Positions 1 to 8,914 are shown, counted from the stretch's first letter. The stretch: DNA of 41,116 nt from Gammaproteobacteria bacterium (GCA_002726655.1 PBRP01000074.1:1-41116); one strand, 5' to 3'. Program-made: numbers and translations. The notes: generated from the sequence alone by a model not told the origin.

Positions 1-280
1 AGGATAGACTGGAGCAACAATGAGCAGAAAAGTGTCTCTTAGAATTTAGTGCCAGTGGTCCCATATGGGCTGACGACGTACACCCCATTCATACCTACTT
101 TAGGCATACGCATTAGGTTCGCCTTGTAATCACTAGGTGATTGTCTAGACTGTTCTCTCAGGATATTTCCAGGGAGCAGGGAACATCAAGAAAATTATTT
201 TTCTGGCGGCGGTAGCTCTTACCATCGCCGCGGTTTTCCTGTCATTATCGCGTGGTCCTGCACTCGACCGAAAGGCGCAT

Positions 281-3200
281 ATGGGCCAGCGCACGGACAT
301 CTCTTCCATCGCGTTCGATACCATTTACACGGTCGATGATAAGCAACCCTACGTAGAGCGAGTTTCTAAAAGCGCTGTTAACTGGTCCTATACCAACTGG
401 AAGGGTATGACCTTTGGCATCTTGTTCGGCGCTACCTTACTCACATTGATGCGCTCGATACCAATCTGGAGACTGCCGCGCAACAGGTTCCTCGCTGCAC
501 TACAGGGGCTCATCGGCGGCGCACCACTTGGCGTCTGCGTAAACTGTGCAACCCCAATTGCACAGGGTTTGCACCGTGCAGGTATTCGACTAGAAACCAT
601 GCTCGCAGTCCTGACCGCCAGCCCTACACTCAACCTGATTGTTATCACTATGATGCTGTCACTGTTCAGCTGGTACTTCGTCATTATCAAGCTGGGAGTG
701 ACGCTGTTCTTCATTGCAGTTCTGATACCCGGCATCGTCTGGTTGTGGTCTCGATATTCAAGCGCAGATGCGGCCCAATTAGCCGCCCCAGAAATTAACA
801 ATCCGTTTCCCCATGGCGATGGTGAGACTTCAGATGACTGGATAAGCACCATCAAAGAATCAGTTGTTGAAATGACTCGAAACCTCTTTTTCCTTTTGAA
901 AATTACTTTGCCACTGATGTTGCTGGCTGGAATTCTTGGGGCAATGCTGATCGAGACAATTTCCCTCGATACCATGGCAAACCTTTCTTCGGATCTTGGC
1001 TCCTACTTTCTTATCGCACTGCTAGGCGTATTCTTACCTGTTCCAATGGCATTTGATGTGGTCTTCACTTCAGCGCTCATCAGCATTGGACTGCCACCGG
1101 GGCTCGCCATGACCCTGTTCTTTTCACTTTCCATCTTCAGCATCTTTCCGGCATTGGTTATTGGCAGGGATATATCCTGGAAACTCAGTTCAATTATGGC
1201 AGGCTCGGTGGTGATAGTAGCGATCCTATCTGGGCTCCTGACCGAGCATGTCCATGGACAGATAGTTGAGAGTGAGAAACAGCAGATTGACGAGGCTCTT
1301 AAGCAACTCGACACTGGGAGCAGCGAATCACCCGCAGTGAAGGTCAGCCAGCCTGCAGACCCATCAATTTTTCACCCTGCAATTGCTGAGAAAGTTACCA
1401 CCGCTAAAACATTGTGCAGCAGTGGCTTCATGCCTGAGGACGCGTGCCTGTCCAATTTGCTGAGGAACAAGGCCTTTGGCACGGTGGACATCGGCCTCTG
1501 TTCTGCTATCAACAAGAGTGATTCCACTCTCGCCAACCTGTGCCACCAGATACTCAAGTCGAAGGAGGCCAGCAAACTAGCCATTCGTACCAACGATATT
1601 AGCCATTGTGACGACTATGAGTGCCAAATGGCGTACCTTAATGCGACCAGTTACATCGATGGTGGTGTAAGCCGGTGTGATTCCATCATGGCAGAACCCA
1701 GAATTCCCCTGTGCCGTAAACTGGTACTCATGAACCGAATCATGCAAAACCGTACAGATATTCCCTGTACGGATGACCTGCACCCTGACGAAATGGCTTT
1801 CTGCCGGTCGCAGGTAAAAGTGAGAGATGCGACAGACCAAATGGATCTCGAAACCTGTATTGCGTTGGCTGAACCGCAGGCTAGCTACGATTGTTACTCT
1901 GTAGTGCTAGCCATAAAGATAATGGATAGTCGAGGTCAATTTTCCTGCACGGGTCTACATAACAGAAACTACACAAAAATTTGCGACAATTTGCTTAAAG
2001 AGCAACAGACAATATCCAGCCTGGAAATTAGTGAATGCACAAATCTGGATGCGAGCAAGGTACAATCGTGCCAGCTCGAAATCACACGGCTCCTGCTTCA
2101 ATCGTCCGCTGACAAGGAACTGACAACACTATCCATTCCTGATGCCAGCCTTGAGCAGGAGGCTCGCGGCATCGGCTTTACGCTGCCTGAAAAGATCCAT
2201 TATGAACCCCTGCATGAGTTCGATAACGTGAGCATCAGTGCACTTCCCGCCACGCTTCGGTCGCCACCTACAAACAGATTTGAACTTCATTCTGGTGGCG
2301 ATATCGGTATTACTCACGCATGGTCCGTCAATGCAACCGACCTCAATGAGCCTTTCAATTACGGTAAAGGTATCAGCGCGGGGGATATTAACAATGACGG
2401 CTATCCTGATGTGATAGTTGCCTTCGAACGTGGCGTGTATGTATATATTAATCTTGGTACAGGGAAATTTGCGCTTACTTCAACGCTCGTTCCCGCAAGT
2501 GATTTCAATACGTTTGTTGCAGCCCTGGTTGACTTCAACAACGATGGTTTCCTGGATATATTCCTGTCCGCCTACGGTGGCAAGCAATTTTTCTACATCA
2601 GCGACGGGGGTGACTTCACGCGGCAGCCGCCGATAGCCGTGCCTACATTGACATCAACCTTGACCATGGCAGCTGGATTTGCTGACCTGGATCAGGATGC
2701 AGACCTGGATATCGTTCTCGGCAAGTGGGCCTATGGGATGGAGCGCCACTTTCAAACACACAACGCAAACAACGAGGTGTGGCTAAACGAATCCGGTGCG
2801 TTCAAGCAGTTGCCGCTGTTTGAACCGGATCCGCCAGGGCCAACACTTTCGATTCTGCTGTCAGACCTCAACGAGGACTCAGTAATTGACATCGTAACCG
2901 GTAATGACAGACAAACGCCGGACCTGTTCCACTTCTCAAGCGGGCCACTGGAATATTCACCCCCCTCCCCCGGCACTATTCCTGAGACATCACTGAATAC
3001 CATGAGCTACGATTCTGCCGACTTCAACAATGACCTGAAACTGGACCTGTTCTCCAGTGACATGACCTTCTCTCAACCCGGCCATGAAAACTATTGTGAT
3101 GCCATCCCGGAGGACAAAGGCAAAGGGCGCTGCATGCAGCTCGTGGAAACCGGGCGCGAAGTCGGTGACTACAATATTGAATGGTGCAATACAAAACCCA

Positions 3201-4039
3201 CAACTGAACGCATCGAATGTCTGGCGGCAACCATTCTGGCAATCGCCATTCGTGAAAATAACGCAGACCTATGTGAGAAAATCCCACTCGGATTTACCGC
3301 AAAACGTCAGTACTGCGCCAACGTTACCGGAGATATTCCCCCCAGCGAGGATATCGATTTGGAAAAATACCCGGCACAACGTGCTACCAACAAATTCCTG
3401 ATGGCGTGGGGATCACGGTTTATTGATGTTTCGGAAGATACAGGTATTGCGCGCAGCAACTGGAGCTGGAACTCAAAAGCACTGGATATCGACAACGATC
3501 GCTTTCAGGATATTCTCGTGGGTACAGGGTTTGGATTTGGCAGTTCAGGCGAGGCTGGCCTGCTGGTCACTCTGGAAGTTTTCCCGAATGTTGTTTTCCA
3601 CAATCAGCAAGGCCAGAAATTTGTTCGCGCCGAAGATGATTTCGGTCTCGACGACTATATCAATACGCCCGCTTATGCGCTGACGGATTTTGACCTGGAT
3701 GGCGACATGGACATCCTCCAATACGGGCAGCTGGTCGGCATACGTCTATATGAGAATAGGGTAAACAGGAACAACAGCGTTACCTTTTTGTTCGACGATC
3801 AGTTGGGAAACAGGTTTTGTATTGGCTGCAAGATCACCATTGAAAGTAAGTCCGGCAGGCAAATCAGGGAGATCAAGGCCAGCGGCGGGTATCTTTCCTT
3901 CGATGAGTCCATTGCCCAGTTCGGGCTTGGCGGGGATACTGAGATAACTAACGTCAAAGTTCAGTGGTCAACCGGAGAGGTGACAAACCTGGACCAGCAA
4001 TTCAACGCTAATACGCGCTACCTGATTTCCCGGCACTGA
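281..4039 (+). CDS. COG0701-type permease fused to Cys-pair repeats, FG-GAP/VCBS repeats and C-terminal ASPIC/UnbV domain
   Basis: This 1252-residue protein combines modules that are normally separate. Residues about 40-330 form two blocks of membrane helices like the COG0701/DUF318 permeases, including VCVNCATPIAQGLHRAG and LTASPTLNL in the first block and a matching second half. Residues about 378-600 hold eight C-x(8-13)-C pairs. From about 698 to 1147 there are at least seven FG-GAP/VCBS motifs such as DINNDGYPD, DFNNDGFLD and DFDLDGDMD, which in the family bind calcium; a second Cys-rich insert lies at about 937-1015. Residues about 1176-1250 match ASPIC/UnbV (GGYLSFDES, FGLG, VQWSTG). 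The ATG at 281 has an AAGG-like site in front, but the frame stays open back to 149 and encodes a basic-hydrophobic segment from 185, so the true start may be upstream. It probably sits in the inner membrane with the repeats in the periplasm. The transported substrate is unknown. It is convergent with the next gene. Confidence 0.85.
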   Translation: MGQRTDISSIAFDTIYTVDDKQPYVERVSKSAVNWSYTNWKGMTFGILFGATLLTLMRSIPIWRLPRNRFLAALQGLIGGAPLGVCVNCATPIAQGLHRAGIRLETMLAVLTASPTLNLIVITMMLSLFSWYFVIIKLGVTLFFIAVLIPGIVWLWSRYSSADAAQLAAPEINNPFPHGDGETSDDWISTIKESVVEMTRNLFFLLKITLPLMLLAGILGAMLIETISLDTMANLSSDLGSYFLIALLGVFLPVPMAFDVVFTSALISIGLPPGLAMTLFFSLSIFSIFPALVIGRDISWKLSSIMAGSVVIVAILSGLLTEHVHGQIVESEKQQIDEALKQLDTGSSESPAVKVSQPADPSIFHPAIAEKVTTAKTLCSSGFMPEDACLSNLLRNKAFGTVDIGLCSAINKSDSTLANLCHQILKSKEASKLAIRTNDISHCDDYECQMAYLNATSYIDGGVSRCDSIMAEPRIPLCRKLVLMNRIMQNRTDIPCTDDLHPDEMAFCRSQVKVRDATDQMDLETCIALAEPQASYDCYSVVLAIKIMDSRGQFSCTGLHNRNYTKICDNLLKEQQTISSLEISECTNLDASKVQSCQLEITRLLLQSSADKELTTLSIPDASLEQEARGIGFTLPEKIHYEPLHEFDNVSISALPATLRSPPTNRFELHSGGDIGITHAWSVNATDLNEPFNYGKGISAGDINNDGYPDVIVAFERGVYVYINLGTGKFALTSTLVPASDFNTFVAALVDFNNDGFLDIFLSAYGGKQFFYISDGGDFTRQPPIAVPTLTSTLTMAAGFADLDQDADLDIVLGKWAYGMERHFQTHNANNEVWLNESGAFKQLPLFEPDPPGPTLSILLSDLNEDSVIDIVTGNDRQTPDLFHFSSGPLEYSPPSPGTIPETSLNTMSYDSADFNNDLKLDLFSSDMTFSQPGHENYCDAIPEDKGKGRCMQLVETGREVGDYNIEWCNTKPTTERIECLAATILAIAIRENNADLCEKIPLGFTAKRQYCANVTGDIPPSEDIDLEKYPAQRATNKFLMAWGSRFIDVSEDTGIARSNWSWNSKALDIDNDRFQDILVGTGFGFGSSGEAGLLVTLEVFPNVVFHNQQGQKFVRAEDDFGLDDYINTPAYALTDFDLDGDMDILQYGQLVGIRLYENRVNRNNSVTFLFDDQLGNRFCIGCKITIESKSGRQIREIKASGGYLSFDESIAQFGLGGDTEITNVKVQWSTGEVTNLDQQFNANTRYLISRH

Positions 4040-4075
4040 CAATTGACGGGTTGGAATTCGGCCACTGCCGCGCTT

Positions 4076-4486
4076 CTACTTCGAGCTTTTCTCCACTACT
4101 CGCAATCTCAATTCAGAACTGGAAAAATTGTGGGGTCGTCGGTTGAAGTAACACTTGTCCAGGGTTTCCTCTCTGCCTGTGAAGGGTTCGTCTCGGTACT
4201 CATCCCCCAATACACGCACATCCCAGTCAACGGACTTCAAGATTTCCATAACATCGGCTTCAGTGTCGTAAACGATAACCTCATCCACGTATCTGCAGGC
4301 GGTGGCTTGAATCTGCCGCTCCACGATACTCTGCACCGGTGCATTCTTCTCGTTTCGATCAACGGAAGGGTCCGTCTGGATACAGACAATGAGGTGGTCA
4401 CAGACAGTTTTTGCCTCCTGCAACATAAGAATGTGACCAGCATGGAAAAGATCAAACGCACCGAACGTAATACCTACCTTTGCCAT
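4076..4486 (-). CDS. Glycerol-3-phosphate cytidylyltransferase-like nucleotidyltransferase
   Basis: A 136-residue protein of the HIGH-type nucleotidyltransferase superfamily. The start contains GAFDLFHAGH, the nucleotide-binding HxGH motif, followed by a TagD-like block (RYVDEVIVYDTE, VRVLGDEY) and a C-terminal SSSELR segment in place of the usual ISTT signature. Such enzymes transfer CMP or AMP to a phosphorylated alcohol such as glycerol 3-phosphate, for polymer or lipid head-group synthesis. I chose the ATG at 4486 because GGAG lies nine bases upstream; the frame opens 18 codons earlier, but that segment lacks family features. It is convergent with the large permease fusion. The exact substrate cannot be read from sequence, so CTP:glycerol-3-phosphate and related head groups are equally possible. 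Confidence 0.85.
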   Translation of the reverse strand: MAKVGITFGAFDLFHAGHILMLQEAKTVCDHLIVCIQTDPSVDRNEKNAPVQSIVERQIQATACRYVDEVIVYDTEADVMEILKSVDWDVRVLGDEYRDEPFTGREETLDKCYFNRRPHNFSSSELRLRVVEKSSK

Positions 4487-4565
4487 TCGGAATGACTCCA
4501 ATATATGGGACTGACTGACTATTTTAAACACTTGGGCCAAAGGCTAGTAGCTATTTTTTACAGAA

Positions 4566-4850
4566 TCACTGCTCAGAGACCGTTGGCAATAGCCGTAGCA
4601 CTTCAGATTGGCGCATTGCTGCAATTTCAACCGTTTTGGCAGGGCTGGAATGACCGCCGACAATAGACACCGACTTAGCAGGTAATCCCAGAGTTTTGGC
4701 AAGAAGTGCCTCAACTGCCTTGTTAGCGCGCCCCTTCTCAGGAGGTGCCGTAACCTTGATCTTAAGCACCTTCCCCAACCACCCGACTATGGCGTCCCGT
4801 GACGATGACGGAACGACTTTCAGTTGCAGTCGGCAAGGTTCAGATGTCAT
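4566..4850 (-). CDS. yggU: UPF0235/DUF167 family protein (YggU-like)
   Basis: A 94-residue protein matching the DUF167 family along its whole length. The recognisable blocks are LKVVPSSSRD, the TAPPEKGRANKA core and a closing GGHSSPAKTVEI. The family is widespread in bacteria and also present in eukaryotes, with a known fold but no firmly assigned biochemical role. In gammaproteobacteria it often follows yggT in the proC region. Here it stands between a cytidylyltransferase-like gene on the same strand and a divergent selenoprotein gene, so that context is lost. No strong ribosome binding site is visible before the ATG at 4850. Confidence 0.9.
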   Translation of the reverse strand: MTSEPCRLQLKVVPSSSRDAIVGWLGKVLKIKVTAPPEKGRANKAVEALLAKTLGLPAKSVSIVGGHSSPAKTVEIAAMRQSEVLRLLPTVSEQ

Positions 4851-4937
4851 AAGGGCTCAGATGTTTTAAAGGTTCAGGCAAAGTATTGAAGACAATTATC
4901 AGCATCAGTGCATAATGTCTACCCAATATGACTTTCC

Positions 4938-5816
4938 ATGAGACCTTCAATGAAACCTGTCGAATACATCCGGCGCACTCGCGAGACATACGATAGCCTG
5001 GGTTATCCCCCATACAGATGGTTCGAAGCCGACTCACCTCCAGCTTTTACAAGCCTACTGAAGCCACTTGCTAATAGTCGCCTCGGTATGATTTCCACCT
5101 CCGGTGCTTATGTCCAGGGGCAGGTGGCCTACTATTACCAGGATGACACCAGCATACGCGCGATTCCGAGAGATACACCTCTGGAGAAGATCCGCTTTTC
5201 ACATATTACCGAGAACTACCTGGTGGAAGCCCGCCATGACCCTGGCACCGTATTTCCCCTTGAGAGCCTGAGGGTACTCCAGGAAGAAGGTGTTATTGGT
5301 GAACTCGCGGATAATTACTATTCCTGCATGGGCGGTATCTACTCCCAGAACCGGGTGCGACAGGAGTTGATCCCCAACCTTGCCGAAGCCATCGGGCAGC
5401 AGGAACTGGACCTGTTATTGCTGATCCCCCTGTGACCGGTCTGCCATCAGACCGTGAGTCTGTTAGCACGGCATTTCGAAGTTGCTGGTCTGCCGACCCT
5501 CATTTTGGGCAGCGCGCTGGACATCCTGGAATCTGGCAGACCACCGAGAGCACAATTCCTGAATTTCCCCCTGGGATTTGAGGCGGGTCCATTCCAGGAT
5601 AAACAAACCCAGTTGGAGGTTGTCAGGCAGGGTCTCGCCGGATTTGAGTCCTTTACAGAGCCAGGCATTAAATCACTGGAGTTTTCCTGGAGCCAGGGAT
5701 GGAAGCGTATCAACCAGCGGGAGGCAAGTGCAACACGAAGTGACACCCGCTCACCAAGGAACATGGAACCACAGTACCAGACCGAGGAAGACAGGCGGTT
5801 GGCAACGCCAAAATAG
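4938..5816 (+). CDS. Glycine/betaine/sarcosine/proline reductase selenoprotein B-like protein, UGA read as selenocysteine
   Basis: Two open segments in the same frame, 4938-5432 and 5436-5813, are separated only by a TGA at 5433-5435. Read through, they give a 292-residue protein with Sec at position 166 inside a U-P-V-C motif followed by HQTVSLLARHFE and GLPTLILGSALDI. That order is what the GrdB/PrdB-like family shows around its redox centre, and a UxxC motif is a classic selenol-thiol site. A hairpin with loop CGUGA starts 17 nt after the UGA. Read as stop, the product would lose the active site and the downstream half would lack a ribosome binding site. Family members reduce C-N or similar bonds, but the short proteobacterial forms are uncharacterised. 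The ATG at 4950 is an alternative start with a better-spaced GAG before it. The tail after about residue 263 is poorly conserved in appearance. Confidence 0.85.
5433..5462 (+). promoter_or_regulatory. Candidate bacterial SECIS element following the in-frame UGA
   Basis: Downstream of the UGA, bases 5448-5452 (CAGAC) pair with 5458-5462 (GTCTG), leaving a five-base loop CGTGA at 5453-5457. The loop begins 17 nt after the UGA, within the usual bacterial SECIS spacing, and has a G followed by U near its start as SelB-binding loops do. A competing seven-pair stem at 5437-5443 with 5448-5454 is also possible. The same loop and distance recur in the other UGA gene of this window. Confidence 0.7.
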
Positions 5817-6163
5817 CATTTATTTCCCACATTTAAGATATTATGCGAGAAATGACAATACTTAGTCTGCACGCTCAAATGGAAAGTTGATTAAGTTCAT
5901 ATTATTTCCATTATACTACGTATGTGGGTTATTATTTATATTTTGTAGTCACTAAATGTACTTATGTGGGTTTATTTTTCCGTTTCTCGCGCTATTACAA
6001 GAACCCAGGCACATCATTTATTACCTGTACCCAGACACCAGTTCTTCCACTAACAGATTAGCGATCCCATGCAACCGCAGTTGAAAACGAGAAAATACTG
6101 CAGGCGGCTTCAGTGCAGAATTTCTATGTTCTAATAAGGGTTCTAAATGAAAGTCGTTAAACG
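5817..6163. other. AT-rich intergenic stretch, no gene seen
   Basis: No reading frame in these 347 bases is convincing. The 5890-6000 part is clearly richer in A and T than its surroundings and carries a ten-base direct repeat, TATGTGGGTT, at 5921 and again at 5963, exactly 42 bases apart. This may be the promoter region of the outer-membrane protein downstream, but I cannot place -35 and -10 boxes with confidence. Confidence 0.5.
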
Positions 6164-7841
6164 ATGCCACCTCTAGTAATTGCCACACTCCTGCTCTTCC
6201 TGTCAGGTCCAGTTTTAGCCGAGCCTATTGGAATGTGCCAAAAAATTTGTCCCGGCACCGGGTGGATATGATTTCGTTGGCGATGATGAATACGAAACCG
6301 GCCCGATGGAGGACCTAAAAATTGGGCAAATCCACTACACGAGATTACAGATATTCGATGAATCTGATCCCCGTGAGAATAACAGGCTTTATCGCTGGGC
6401 AAACAGGCTCCACGTTACGACCAAAGAGGATATTGTCTCGAGTCAGGTACTGGTCACTAGTGGACAAGACTATGATCCCAGGCTGATCGAAGAAACTTCA
6501 CGCCTTCTCAGGCGAAGGAAATATCTCTATGACGCCGATGTCCGCCCGGTAAAAGTCTGTGATGATACGATCGACCTTGAAGTCATCACCAGGGATATCT
6601 GGTCCTTTACCCCTGAACTCTCCTTCAAACGTTCTGGTGGAGAGAACACGAGCCGCGTCAGTATCAGGGAGACTAACCTTCTCGGGTCCGGGCAGGAACT
6701 CTCGCTAATCTCCAAGAATGATATTGATCGTGATACGACTCAATTCGCCTATAAAAACAATAACTTAGGGCAAAGCAGGGTGGCCGGGCGCGCAGTTTAC
6801 ACTGACAATGATGATGGTTCCGAAGGGCTCGTCTTTGTTCATTTGCCTTTTTATTCCCTGGACTCCAGACAATCCTGGGGCATCCGCCTAAACAGGTTTG
6901 AACGGAAAGATCGGCAGTTCAGCCACGGCAGCGACATCACCGAAGTAGTCCATGAAAGGGACGACTATATGCTCTATTATGGTTTTTCCCAGGGACTGAA
7001 AAATGGTGTTGCGCGGCGCTGGACACTGGGATACCGATACCGTGAAGACCAGTTCAGCCCCGGTGATAAACTCCCGACTCCAACTGTTTTCCCTACAGAC
7101 AAAAGGCTCTCATACCCCTATCTGGAGTACTGGTCAGTCGTCGATGACTATACAAAAATTTTCAATTTTGATCAGATACGACGTACAGAAGATCTTCATC
7201 TTGGCCACACCTTCTTTTCCCGCCTGGGGTACGCGGCATCTGCATTCGGCTCAGACGATGATCGAATTGTTCTGGAGGGATGGTTTGATGACACTATCTT
7301 CTACAGCAGTTCCATGTTGTGGCGCCATAAATTGGAATGGAAAGGCCTGTGGAACCTGGAGGACGACGCCTCGGAGGACATCATCGTCAGCTACTCAAGC
7401 CGTTATTTTCGCAGTCAGACTAAGCGGCGCTCGTTCTTCGCCAGCCTCGACCTGGTTTACGCAAAAAACCTGAATACAAATCAGCAGGTCGTTTTTGGCG
7501 GTGATACCGGGGCCAGGGCATTTGACAATCGACTCCAGACAGGTGATCGCAGGGTCAAATTGACCCTCGAAGAACGCCTCTATACGGATATCCACCTGCT
7601 GAACCTGGCGAGGCTGGGCTGGGCCCTGTTTGTCGATATCGGCAGAGCATGGGAGCCTGGTTTTGACGAAGGGTTCGAGGACGACTATCTCGCCAATATT
7701 GGTTTTGGTATCAGGCTGGCATCTACCAAAGCTGATGCAGGCAGGGTTATCCATATTGACTTTGCCTTCCCTCTGACGAACAAGGATGACCCTGCAGTTG
7801 ATAGCAGCGAAATCACCATCAATATCAAGAATGAATTCTAG
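6164..7841 (+). CDS. Omp85/TamA-like outer-membrane protein with POTRA-like domain; signal peptide out of frame
   Basis: The main frame runs 6228-7841 (537 codons). After about 30 residues comes a POTRA-like segment ending near residue 110 (LLRRRKYLYDADV, DLEVITRDIW). The rest is rich in alternating aromatic and polar residues typical of an outer-membrane beta-barrel and ends in F, as BAM substrates do. The frame has no signal peptide: its first possible start is a TTG inside the conserved region. A good signal peptide (MPPLVIATLLLFLSGPVLA, cleavage after VLA) begins at ATG 6164 in another frame. Removing one A from the A6 run at 6240-6245 would join the two. Either this is a base-calling error, a recent inactivation, or slippage. 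The ATG with the best ribosome binding site (AAGGG before 6147) makes only a nine-codon peptide in the main frame. The role may be outer-membrane assembly or secretion; partners are unknown. Confidence 0.75.
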
Positions 7842-7891
7842 GGAGTTTTCTTTCCCGGTGATTACCTGTTACGTCAGCCATTCAATTTGAT

Positions 7892-7920
7892 AAGCTCCAA
7901 ACCAACTTTTGGAGCTTTTT
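7892..7920 (+). promoter_or_regulatory. Perfect 10-bp inverted repeat that includes the downstream ribosome binding site
   Basis: AAGCTCCAAA at 7892-7901 and TTTGGAGCTT at 7908-7917 are perfect complements around a six-base loop, followed by three T and the ATG at 7921. It has the form of an intrinsic terminator for the outer-membrane protein gene. The GGAG that should start translation of the SDR lies inside the right arm, so a folded RNA would hide it. Confidence 0.65.
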
Positions 7921-8700
7921 ATGGGAAATCTGTTTGATTTGAGCGACCGAGTTGCACTCGTTACTGGTGGAAACGGTGGCATAGGACTTGGCATGGCAGA
8001 AGGTCTTGCAGAACATGGCTGTGACATTTGTATCTGGGGAACAAACGAAGAAAAAAATAGCGCTGCCCTTGAAACTTTGAAGAAACATGGCACCAGGGTT
8101 ACAGCTCTCAAGTGTGACGTGTCGAATCAGCAGAAAGTGGAGGACTGTTTTGCTGAAACAGTAAAAAACCATGGCAGAGTGGATGGCTGTTTTGCAAACG
8201 CCGGCATAGGGTCGCGCGGCACCCGATTCGACGAGATAGAAACCGAAGAGTGGAACCAGATAATTAATGTTAACCTCAATGGCGTCTTCTACACTTTCAG
8301 ATGTGCGGCAAAGCACATGCGCGAACGCGCTGACGGGGATGATGCTTTTGGCAGATTGGTTGGCACTGCAAGCCTGGCCGCAATCTCTGGACAGGCACGC
8401 GGTGAGCACTATGCCGCGACCAAGGGTGGGCTCATCTCAATGATCAAGGCACTGGCGGTCGAATATGCCAAGTATGGTGTAACCGCACACACGATTTTGC
8501 CCGGCTGGATCGAAACAGCCATGACAGAAGATTCTTTCAACTGGGATACATTCGTAGAAAAGGTTCTGCCCCGGGTTCCAGCCAGGCGCTGGGGACAACC
8601 ACAGGACTTCGCGGCTATAGCTGTCTATATCATGAGTGAAGGGAGTGCGTATCACACCAGCGAAAATTTTCTTATTGATGGCGGCTATTCTGTCTTTTAG
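7921..8700 (+). CDS. SDR family NAD(P)-dependent oxidoreductase
   Basis: A 259-residue classical short-chain dehydrogenase. It has the Rossmann glycine motif TGGNGGIG near residue 15, the NAG motif, and the catalytic pair Y164 and K168 in YAATK with the Ser about 13 residues before. The end, LIDGGYSVF, is the usual SDR C-terminus. These enzymes oxidise or reduce hydroxyl and keto groups of small metabolites; the substrate is not readable. The ATG at 7921 is chosen because GGAG lies six bases upstream; a TTG 12 bases earlier is inside the hairpin. The remnant of a CoA-transferase follows nine bases after the stop, so the gene may once have belonged to an acyl-CoA pathway operon. Confidence 0.9.
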   Translation: MGNLFDLSDRVALVTGGNGGIGLGMAEGLAEHGCDICIWGTNEEKNSAALETLKKHGTRVTALKCDVSNQQKVEDCFAETVKNHGRVDGCFANAGIGSRGTRFDEIETEEWNQIINVNLNGVFYTFRCAAKHMRERADGDDAFGRLVGTASLAAISGQARGEHYAATKGGLISMIKALAVEYAKYGVTAHTILPGWIETAMTEDSFNWDTFVEKVLPRVPARRWGQPQDFAAIAVYIMSEGSAYHTSENFLIDGGYSVF

Positions 8701-8709
8701 GTAACGCCT

Positions 8710-8903
8710 ATGCGCCAGGTCTTCGAAGGCACCCGTATTCTTGATTTTACCCAGGTCCTGGTCGGGCCTTTCGCTGTGATGCAATTGGCACTGCCGGGTG
8801 CCGAGGATATCGAGACATTAGGGACAAATGGCGTGACCTGATTCATAGCCTGAACAGCCGCAACCCGGGTAGGATATCCGCCCAGGAACCAGCCTTGAGA
8901 TAG
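8710..8903 (+). pseudogene. Remnant of a class III (CaiB/BaiF-type) CoA-transferase
   Basis: The first 43 codons from ATG 8710 read like the start of CaiB/BaiF CoA-transferases: a strand-helix start (GTRILDFTQVLVGPFAVMQ) and then a degenerate GAEDIETLG in place of the usual LGAEVIKIE. The frame stops at 8839. A second frame, 8832-8903, continues with RDLIHSLNSRNPG, which resembles the segment that follows in the family, and ends at TAG 8901. More than 300 residues of the family are missing. This is a decayed and truncated gene. The assignment rests on my recognition of the N-terminal pattern. Confidence 0.6.
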
Positions 8904-8914
8904 GGGAAACTTAA

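Noticed and set aside
5454-5816. Separate 120-codon gene starting at GTG after the UGA
   Set aside because: It lies in the same frame as the upstream segment, has no ribosome binding site and starts inside the conserved redox region. The read-through selenoprotein explains both parts.
5447-5878. Minus-strand 143-codon frame
   Set aside because: It is antisense to the second half of the selenoprotein, with no family features.
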